Assembly (NCBI GenBank): GCA_026014605.1
Contig: JAOZIC010000193.1
Location: forward strand, 1-9,697
Length of the DNA: 9,697 bases
Source of the DNA: Candidatus Bathyarchaeota archaeon
GTDB taxonomy: Archaea; Thermoproteota; Bathyarchaeia; Bathyarchaeales; Bathyarchaeaceae
Direction of reading: 5' to 3'
A model generated the notes under the pieces. It had not been told where the DNA came from. It made no database searches and saw only the letters and a program-made list of their open reading frames with translations. Position numbers and translations under genes: made by a program. Below, one piece after another: positions 1-4,800 of this stretch. The first letter of the stretch is position 1. Each line of letters begins with the position of its first letter.

Positions 1-67
1 TTACTGAGCAAATTCCGATTATTATTGCGATTATGCTGCATGCAATCAACTTTTTTTCAGTTTTCAT
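1..67 (-). CDS. N-terminus of an unidentified secreted or membrane-anchored protein (partial, runs off window)
   Basis: Reading leftwards from ATG at 67-65 there are 22 open codons to the window edge. They begin MKTEKK and continue into a run of Leu, Ile, Ala and Gly, the pattern of a signal peptide or N-terminal membrane anchor. The start is supported by a strong Shine-Dalgarno match: minus-strand GAGGTGGAG at 83-75, whose GAGGTG part lies 10 nt before the ATG and whose GGAG part lies 7 nt before it. A second ATG at 74 is in another frame and too close to this site. The gene diverges from the BtuF-like gene and could share its control region, so it may be another envelope transport component, but nothing visible names its family. 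There are too few residues for a functional call. Confidence 0.55.
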   Translation of the reverse strand, partial: MKTEKKLIACSIIAIIIGICSV

Positions 68-99
68 GATTCATCTCCACCTCATTGAATAACCAAATA

Positions 100-109
100 A
101 TGTATATAA
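100..109 (-). promoter_or_regulatory. Candidate TATA box for the divergent minus-strand gene
   Basis: The minus strand reads AATTATATAC here, preceded by a purine-rich GGGGAGA that could act as a BRE. The box centre is about 37 bp before the ATG at 67. That predicts a transcript start near 78, giving a very short leader that would barely contain the ribosome binding site. The box is plausible but its exact position is unsure. Confidence 0.35.
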
Positions 110-120
110 TTCTCCCCGAA

Positions 121-147
121 GAACACGAATGTTCTTACTAAGAACAT
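121..147. promoter_or_regulatory. Palindromic operator-like element between divergent genes
   Basis: ATGTTCTT-act-AAGAACAT (129-147) is a perfect 8-3-8 inverted repeat. A further GAACA at 121-125 pairs with TGTTC at 130-134. The result is three alternating half-sites: GAACA, TGTTC, GAACA. The element lies about 20 bp upstream of the candidate minus-strand TATA box and well upstream of the BtuF-like gene. This is where a dimeric transcription factor controlling a divergent pair would be expected. The regulator is unknown. A metal- or corrinoid-responsive factor is only a guess from the neighbouring transporter. Confidence 0.4.
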
Positions 148-213
148 AAAGTTTCGCATATTTGGCAAGTTCCATTAGGTAAACTGACAAAACAACTCTA
201 AGTCATACGCTAA

Positions 214-240
214 CTTAATAAAGCACAAAGGCGTTGCCTT
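214..240 (+). promoter_or_regulatory. Candidate promoter and small leader hairpin for the BtuF-like gene
   Basis: An AT-rich CTTAATAAAG at 214-223 is the best TATA-like match on the plus strand before the BtuF-like gene and predicts a start of transcription near 243. Just after it AAGGC-gtt-GCCTT (228-240) forms a perfect 5-3-5 inverted repeat, which would lie at or just before the transcript start. I saw no cobalamin riboswitch core in the 68-305 interval. Both elements are weak. Confidence 0.25.
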
Positions 241-305
241 GCAGTTAACCAAAATAGTTAAAAGGAAAATGGTTGGATAAACCATCCCTTATTGAGTTGA
301 GGAGT

Positions 306-1256
306 ATGAACAAAAATAAAATAATCGCAATAATTATCATAGCAGCAATTGCAGTAGTTGGAATTTATGGAGCAATCACCCTTCTTCAACCCGCAGAAGA
401 AGAACCAGAAGCACCAATCACAATCACAGACGGCGCAGGATACACAGTTACTTTCGATGAATACCCAGAAAACATAGTGTCAATAGCACCAAGCTGCACC
501 GAAATATTGTTTGCAATCGGACTAGAAGACAAAACCGTCGGAGCACCCATTTACGACAAGTACTCACCTGAAATTCAAGCAGCACTTGACAGCGGCGCAA
601 CAGAAAGCGTCGGAGACTTCCAAACAATCAACGCAGAACTTGTCGTAGGCTTAGAGCCAGACCTAATATTGGCCAAATCAACCCAAATGCAAGCAGCTGA
701 ACAATTTAAAGAACTAGGCAAAAAAGTAGTCATACTAACACACGAAGGATTTAGCGGATACCTTAGCGACATCGAATTAATCGGACAAATAACCGGAGCA
801 GACGAAGACGCCGCAACATTCGTTGCAGACATTGAAAGCCAAGCACAAGAAATCGCAGACGCAACAAAAGACCTGGAAAAACCAACAGTCTACGTGGAAT
901 ATGGTAACTTTGGCAGTTACGGTGCAGGTTCTGTAGTAAACGAATTAATCACAATGGCAGGCGGAGTTAACATATTTGCAGACGCTGACGGTCAATACAT
1001 AACAGCATCAACTGAAGATGTTCTCGATGCTGACCCTGACATCATCATTATCTCTGCAGGAGTAATGTCTGAATATTTCGGTTGTACACCAGAAGAGATT
1101 GCAACCCGTGAAGGTTGGAGCGCACTATCAGCAGTAATCAATGAGCAAATCTACGAAGTTGACGAAAACTTGATCACAGTTGCTGGACCAGACATTGTTG
1201 AAGGCATACAGACGCTAGCAGAAATCTTCCACCCAGAAGTCTTTGGGACAGATTAA
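306..1256 (+). CDS. ABC transporter substrate-binding protein, BtuF/FhuD type (corrinoid or Fe-siderophore)
   Basis: Extracellular substrate-binding protein of the helical-backbone BtuF/FhuD family (periplasmic binding protein 2). It captures vitamin B12-type corrinoids, haem or ferric chelates outside the cell and delivers them to the permease. From ATG 306 it has 316 residues. Residues 6-27 form a hydrophobic segment after MNKNK; there is no lipobox cysteine, so it is probably held by an uncleaved N-terminal anchor. An acidic linker (31-36) follows, then the binding fold, with the family's typical IVSIAPSCTEILFAIG near 57-72 and EPDLIL near 117-122. A TTG start at 273 with an AAAGGA 6 nt upstream is also in frame and would add 11 residues. 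I prefer ATG 306 because it puts charged residues directly before the anchor, although its GAGG/GGAG site is unusually close. The permease gene follows after 52 bp. Family is secure; the ligand cannot be read from sequence. Confidence 0.88.
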   Translation: MNKNKIIAIIIIAAIAVVGIYGAITLLQPAEEEPEAPITITDGAGYTVTFDEYPENIVSIAPSCTEILFAIGLEDKTVGAPIYDKYSPEIQAALDSGATESVGDFQTINAELVVGLEPDLILAKSTQMQAAEQFKELGKKVVILTHEGFSGYLSDIELIGQITGADEDAATFVADIESQAQEIADATKDLEKPTVYVEYGNFGSYGAGSVVNELITMAGGVNIFADADGQYITASTEDVLDADPDIIIISAGVMSEYFGCTPEEIATREGWSALSAVINEQIYEVDENLITVAGPDIVEGIQTLAEIFHPEVFGTD

Positions 1257-1308
1257 ACCTCCAAAAGGTTATTTATCATGTGGTGATGAGGACTAAAATA
1301 AGCCGTGT

Positions 1309-2400
1309 ATGGTTATGGACCAAAACTCGCCACACCCCTCTTCTTATTTAAACCGTTTATCACGTTGGAAAATAATTGTATTGTTACTAGTTGCAACGTT
1401 GATACTGGTGATTTTGGTTTCAATATCAATCGGTTCAATGCAAATACCACTGGGCAACGTTTACAGCATCTTAACTAAAGACATACCAATACTAGGCGAC
1501 CTAATCCAAGGCAACCCCACAGCAATCCAAACAGAGGTTGTACTAAACATCAGGTTTCCACGAGTATTAGCAGCCACAGTAGTAGGAGTCGCCCTAACAT
1601 GCGCAGGCGTAGTTCTGCAAGGGTTACTCAGAAACCCGATGGCTGACCCTTATGTGCTTGGAATCTCGGCAGGAGCAAGCCTAGGCGCTTCGTTGGCTAT
1701 TGCGTTTGGTCTTGGGTCAACGTTTCTAGGTTACTTGTATGGAGTGCCTTTGATGGCATTTGTTGGGGCACTTGCAACTATATTCATAGTTTACAACATT
1801 GCAAAACGCGGCAATGGGTCCTCGATGCTTTCTATGCTGCTGATAGGCATCGCTGCAAGCGCTTTTCTGTCAGCCATTGTTTCACTTATTAAACTAATCA
1901 GTTCCGAGGCACTGCACGGAATCATATACTGGATTATGGGTAGCCTGCAGTTTTCAGGCTGGAACCACGTAATAATTGCGTCACCACTGATTTTCGTGGG
2001 CATGGTGGTAATCTACTACTTCTCAAGAGACCTAAACATGATAGCTCTAGGAGAAACACAAGCCAAACACCTAGGAGTAGACGCAGATAAACTAAAAACA
2101 CGAATGCTGGTCTGTGCTTCACTAATAACGGCGGCGGCAGTCTCTATCAGCGGTATAATCGGGTTTGTTGGCTTGATTATTCCACATATAACAAGGCTAC
2201 TTATTGGACCAGACCACCGAATCTTGATACCCGCATCTTCGTTACTTGGAGCAATCGTGTTGATTCTGTGCGACACCATGGCGCGAACAGTAATGAGCCC
2301 CGCAGAGATACCAGTAGGAATCATCACTGCCTTGTTGGGGTGCCCGTTCTTTGTTTACTTACTGCTGCGCAGAAGAACCAGTTTTGGAAACTGGCAGTAA
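1309..2400 (+). CDS. ABC transporter permease, BtuC/FecCD type
   Basis: Integral membrane permease of the FecCD family (363 residues, normal family length). It pairs as a homodimer with an ATPase and receives substrate from the upstream binding protein. Hallmarks are visible: a long first membrane segment at about 21-43, RFPR at 82-85, the QGLLRNPMADPYVLGISAGA region at 104-123, the ATPase-coupling GIIGFVGLIIPHITR at 282-296, and the C-terminal PAEIPVGIITALLGCPFF region from 331. ATG 1309 is the first start after an in-frame stop at 1294; ATG 1315 is the alternative. A perfect GGTGAT at 1282-1287 is about 20 nt too far upstream to serve either start well. The gene is 52 bp from the BtuF-like gene and probably co-transcribed. 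No ATPase gene follows: the next gene, mtnA, is convergent after 5 bp. Substrate is therefore assigned only as corrinoid or iron chelate. Confidence 0.9.
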   Translation: MVMDQNSPHPSSYLNRLSRWKIIVLLLVATLILVILVSISIGSMQIPLGNVYSILTKDIPILGDLIQGNPTAIQTEVVLNIRFPRVLAATVVGVALTCAGVVLQGLLRNPMADPYVLGISAGASLGASLAIAFGLGSTFLGYLYGVPLMAFVGALATIFIVYNIAKRGNGSSMLSMLLIGIAASAFLSAIVSLIKLISSEALHGIIYWIMGSLQFSGWNHVIIASPLIFVGMVVIYYFSRDLNMIALGETQAKHLGVDADKLKTRMLVCASLITAAAVSISGIIGFVGLIIPHITRLLIGPDHRILIPASSLLGAIVLILCDTMARTVMSPAEIPVGIITALLGCPFFVYLLLRRRTSFGNWQ

Positions 2401-2416
2401 CCAAGTTAGGTTTTTT
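2378..2416 (+). terminator. Hairpin and T-run at the convergent permease/mtnA junction
   Basis: CCAGTTT-tgg-AAACTGG (2378-2394) is a perfect 7-3-7 inverted repeat inside the last permease codons. A run of six T (2411-2416) follows, lying inside the 3' end of mtnA. In archaea the T-run alone can end transcription, so permease transcripts probably stop within mtnA antisense sequence. No equivalent T-run is seen for mtnA on the minus strand. Confidence 0.4.
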
Positions 2417-3416
2417 GCAGAAGAATCTCCGGATACAGAATTCCTTTTTCGGTAATCACAGCATCCACATAAGCCAGCGGCGTAATGTCAAACGCAGGAT
2501 TTAGCACCTTGATTCCTTGTGGTGCGATTCGTTCTGAACCAATATTTGTTACTTCTGTTGGGCGCCGTTCTTCGATAACTGCCTCCGCCGAAGTTTTAGT
2601 TTGGTCCATCGTGGACATTGGAGCCGCAACATAAAATGGAATACCGTGCTCTGCAGCCAAAACCGCAACATTGTATGTGCCAATCTTGTTCAAAACAGCA
2701 TCCCTGACGATTCGGTCAGCGCCAACAACAACCTTGTCAACCAAACCATTAGACATCACATAGCCGACCATCGTGTCGCTGATTAGGGTCACATCGATGT
2801 TGTCGCGCATCAACTCGTAACAGGTCAGTTTAGCGCCTTGCATACGGGGTCGGGTTTCGCAGGAGATTACTTTGACGTTTTTACCTGCGTCGATTGCGCC
2901 TCTTACAACTCCTAATGCGGTGCCGTAGTCCACTGTTGCTAAACTGCCAGCATTGCAGTGAGTTAGAATTGTGTCACCGTCTTCGATAAGTTGAGCACCA
3001 AAAGCGCCCATCTTTTTGTTGGCTTCTACGTCTTCGTCTGCCATTTTGTTAGCTTCTGTAACAACGGCTTTTGCTAGGTCTTCTTTGGTTCCAGAAGTTT
3101 TCTTTGCAACATCTAAAACGCGGTCGATAGCCCAAAACAGGTTCACTGCAGTGGGTCGGGTTGTTCGCAAAAGTTTTGCTGCTGTTTCCAGTTCGGTCAT
3201 CAGGTCTTCTCGTGTTTTTGCGTTAGAATGAAAGGCAGCAAGAGCCAAACCGTAAGCCGCGGATACTCCAATCAGGGGTGCGCCGCGTACCAGCATTTCT
3301 TTGATTGCAAACGCCATTTCGTCAGAGTTTTTGAGTTCAAGCCAAACTTCTTCGTTTGGTAGTTTTCTTTGGTCAATGATTACGACTGTGCCGTCTTTCC
3401 ATTCGATTGTTCGCAC
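2406..3416 (-). CDS. mtnA: S-methyl-5-thioribose-1-phosphate isomerase (MtnA / aIF2B-like family)
   Basis: Cytosolic aldose-ketose isomerase that converts 5-methylthioribose 1-phosphate to 5-methylthioribulose 1-phosphate in methylthioadenosine salvage. The 336 residues match the family end to end: VRGAPLIGV at 43-51, TRPTAVNLFWA at 86-96, LTHCNAGSLAT at 151-161 with the expected catalytic Cys154, ETRPRMQG at 187-194, GADR at 232-235 with catalytic Asp234, NKIGTY at 243-248, and NPAFDITP at 306-313. Start is GTG at 3416 with GGTGA 6 nt upstream (3427-3423). Related archaeal ribose-1,5-bisphosphate isomerases and eIF2B-like proteins share the fold, but the complete MtnA motif set favours MtnA. 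No other methionine-salvage gene is next to it. It is convergent with the permease gene and has its own AT-rich upstream region. Confidence 0.9.
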   Translation of the reverse strand: MRTIEWKDGTVVIIDQRKLPNEEVWLELKNSDEMAFAIKEMLVRGAPLIGVSAAYGLALAAFHSNAKTREDLMTELETAAKLLRTTRPTAVNLFWAIDRVLDVAKKTSGTKEDLAKAVVTEANKMADEDVEANKKMGAFGAQLIEDGDTILTHCNAGSLATVDYGTALGVVRGAIDAGKNVKVISCETRPRMQGAKLTCYELMRDNIDVTLISDTMVGYVMSNGLVDKVVVGADRIVRDAVLNKIGTYNVAVLAAEHGIPFYVAAPMSTMDQTKTSAEAVIEERRPTEVTNIGSERIAPQGIKVLNPAFDITPLAYVDAVITEKGILYPEILLQKT

Positions 3417-3552
3417 GTTTTTTCACCAGCTTATGAACTGTTTGGGGTTTCTTTGATAATACAGTTTCTACAAAAATGTTACGAAGAGTCTTTGATGTGA
3501 AAACGAAAAAGTGTTTTTTTGCAATACACTGTATTCAGGTGTAAACGTCCAG

Positions 3553-3560
3553 TTTAATAA
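3553..3560 (+). promoter_or_regulatory. Candidate TATA box for an intergenic transcript
   Basis: TTTAATAA on the plus strand stands between mtnA and the phosphoribosyltransferase gene, both of which are on the minus strand, so no annotated protein gene needs it. It predicts transcription starting near 3583, directly at the G+C-rich foldable island. This supports plus-strand transcription of the island but is only a sequence match. Confidence 0.3.
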
Positions 3561-3570
3561 CTACCGTAAT

Positions 3571-3671
3571 GCTCCCAGAAAATGAGTGACCGCGGGAAGC
3601 ATCCACGCTCGGTGACGAAGTGGGGGGTTTACATTTTTTCCCTACCTAAGCTTCCCAAAGTCCCCCGCCTG
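3571..3671 (+). ncRNA. Candidate structured non-coding RNA (unassigned; H/ACA-like features)
   Basis: This part of a 287-bp intergenic stretch is G+C-rich against AT-rich flanks (29 of 42 bases in 3586-3627 by hand count). Three pairings are visible. GTGACCG (3586-3592) pairs with CGGTGAC (3610-3616) with one mismatch. GGGAAGC (3594-3600) pairs perfectly with GCTTCCC (3650-3656). GGGGGGTTT (3622-3630) pairs with AAGTCCCCC (3658-3666) through 9 pairs including two G-U wobbles, which favours the plus strand. The last two cross, so they would form a pseudoknot. A T-run (3634-3639) could be a terminator. ACA at 3631-3633 lies 14 nt after the first hairpin, the spacing expected of an archaeal H/ACA guide with a lower stem CTCCC (3572-3576)/GGGGG. 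However, the predicted transcript start near 3583 would exclude that lower stem. I do not recognise SRP RNA, RNase P RNA or a C/D guide. Confidence 0.3.
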
Positions 3672-3703
3672 ACTTTTAGACAGTTACGAGCTTTGAGCAC
3701 TTA

Positions 3704-4444
3704 TTAGTTGTGGTCTTCTTTCTTGTTAATTTTGATTACAACCTCAATTGGGCTGCCTTTTGGAAGCTTCAAGTTCTGGCGCCAGTCTTCTCCAACAGCA
3801 ATCAAAGAGTAAACACCAGAAATCTCTGCCCTTGCCTTCTTAACAAAATTAACCAACGCCGCCTGAGTCTCACCAGACTTTATCATGTCGTCTACAATAA
3901 GCACGCTGTCCCTGCGTTTTAGGGCTTCTTTAGGCAAATACAGGGTCATAGTTACTCCTGAACCGCGCAAAACGTAAGTTTCTTCCAAGAAAGCGGGAAC
4001 ACCAACTTCTTTGTTTCGTTTTGCAATTAACAAATCAACACCCAACGAATTAGCGACCATAGCACCCAAAGGAATGCCATCAACAGCAGCAGTCAAAACT
4101 TTGGTAACTCGTGCACCAGCAAAAGTTGCAAGCGCATGCTGGGCAGCCTGCTGAAGGATGTTGTGGTCGCCGATAATCCAAGTGTTGTTGAAGTAACCAG
4201 CACTGTTAAACTTAATTTTTCTGCGAAGCTCAGACTTTAAGCCGACAAGTTTGGTTAGTACGTCCCATAATTCTTTGGCTCGTTCCGCGTTAGGTAGAAC
4301 GTGACCTTTTGCGTATCGGCTCAAAACAGTAACTGGCAGGTTGGTTTTTGCAGATAATTCGCGGTAGGTGAACTCTTTTTTTGCTGTCCGAAGCAGTTCG
4401 ATGGTCATTAGTCTTAGTTTTAAGTCTTCTGCGTGTGTGTTCAT
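3704..4444 (-). CDS. HTH-phosphoribosyltransferase fusion, probable PRPP/nucleotide-responsive regulator
   Basis: A 246-residue protein with two parts. Residues about 14-60 are helical and read as a helix-turn-helix (EFTYRELSAKTNLPVTVLSRY, 24-44, is the recognition region). Residues about 85-240 are a type I phosphoribosyltransferase fold with the PRPP-binding signature VLIVDDMIKSGET at 181-193 and a second conserved patch TAAVDGIPLGAMVA around 118-131. Known relatives of this layout are archaeal DNA-binding PRTase-like regulators such as GfcR and bacterial PurR, where the fold senses PRPP or nucleotides. A true adenine or orotate phosphoribosyltransferase carrying an HTH is the alternative. 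ATG 4444 has AGTGATG about 5-6 nt upstream, and a TTATAAAT box at 4523-4516 sits about 27 bp before a start near 4493. It is a single-gene unit; target genes are unknown. Confidence 0.8.
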   Translation of the reverse strand: MNTHAEDLKLRLMTIELLRTAKKEFTYRELSAKTNLPVTVLSRYAKGHVLPNAERAKELWDVLTKLVGLKSELRRKIKFNSAGYFNNTWIIGDHNILQQAAQHALATFAGARVTKVLTAAVDGIPLGAMVANSLGVDLLIAKRNKEVGVPAFLEETYVLRGSGVTMTLYLPKEALKRRDSVLIVDDMIKSGETQAALVNFVKKARAEISGVYSLIAVGEDWRQNLKLPKGSPIEVVIKINKKEDHN

Positions 4445-4515
4445 TTCAACATCACTTTTTGCACATCAACAAATCAATTACGCAATGTACAACCTACCTA
4501 TTTTAACTTGCGCAG

Positions 4516-4523
4516 ATTTATAA
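4516..4523 (-). promoter_or_regulatory. Candidate TATA box of the HTH-phosphoribosyltransferase gene
   Basis: The minus strand reads TTATAAAT, close to the archaeal consensus. It predicts a transcript start near 4493 and a leader of about 48 nt that includes the AGTGATG ribosome binding site. A second AT-rich candidate (minus-strand AGTATATTATT near 4537-4547) lies further upstream. Confidence 0.4.
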
Positions 4524-4633
4524 TTTCCGTATCTCCAATAATATACTTTACAAAAATTCAAAATAACAAAAGCGGTTTGAACACATTCGTGTAACGTGAA
4601 TATAAAAACATTCAAGTTTTGATTCGGAATTAA

Positions 4634-4640
4634 GAAAAAA
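4634..4640 (-). terminator. T-run terminator of tRNA-Arg
   Basis: Immediately after the encoded CCA the minus strand reads TTTTTTC, a typical archaeal tRNA transcription stop. It also separates the tRNA from the phosphoribosyltransferase gene downstream. Confidence 0.6.
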
Positions 4641-4734
4641 TGGCGGATCCGCGGGGATTCGAACCCCGGATCGTTGGATTTCTTCTTCCGCAGATTAGAA
4701 GTCCAACGCCTTATCCTGACTAGGCCACGGACCC
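4641..4734 (-). tRNA. tRNA-Arg (anticodon TCT) with 16-nt intron and encoded CCA
   Basis: The minus strand folds into a complete cloverleaf. Acceptor stem is GGGTCCG/CGGATCC with a G3-T70 wobble; D-stem GCCT/AGGC; anticodon stem TTGGA/TCCAA; T-stem CGGGG/CCCCG with loop TTCGAAT; discriminator G73; and CCA encoded at 4643-4641. The mature anticodon loop CTTCTAA gives anticodon TCT, reading AGA. A 16-nt intron (4695-4680) interrupts between positions 37 and 38. The junctions form a bulge-helix-bulge: central helix CUUC (32-35) with GAAG in the intron, flanked by 3-nt bulges UAA and AAA, each cut after the second base. The helix on the intron side is weak. The mature tRNA is 75 nt without CCA. 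The gene lies 66 bp after leuS on the same strand, with its own TATA-like box. Confidence 0.95.
4680..4695 (-). other. Canonical tRNA intron (37/38) in a bulge-helix-bulge motif
   Basis: The intron is ATCTGCGGAAGAAGAA. Removing it restores a 7-nt anticodon loop with U33 and anticodon UCU. The four-base central helix and the two symmetric 3-nt bulges are the substrate form recognised by the archaeal splicing endonuclease. Confidence 0.88.
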
Positions 4735-4767
4735 GTTTTTGAACAGCCAATAGTGTAAGAACTGCTC

Positions 4768-4777
4768 AAATATAATC
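4768..4777 (-). promoter_or_regulatory. Candidate TATA box of tRNA-Arg
   Basis: The minus strand reads GATTATATTT, centred about 38 bp before the tRNA 5' end. It predicts a transcript start near 4745 and a leader of about 11 nt, usual for an archaeal tRNA. leuS upstream lacks an obvious T-run, so read-through from leuS is also possible. Confidence 0.45.
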
Positions 4778-4800
4778 TTTCATCAATTCTACGTTCAAGT

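Noticed and set aside
68..305. Cobalamin riboswitch upstream of the BtuF-like gene
   Set aside because: I found no B12-box-like core or multi-stem layout; only short palindromes are present.
273..305. TTG 273 as the start of the BtuF-like protein, and a four-codon ORF at ATG 269
   Set aside because: ATG 306 gives a more natural charged start before the membrane anchor. The TTG remains possible because AAAGGA precedes it. ATG 269 runs into TAA after three codons and has no evident role.
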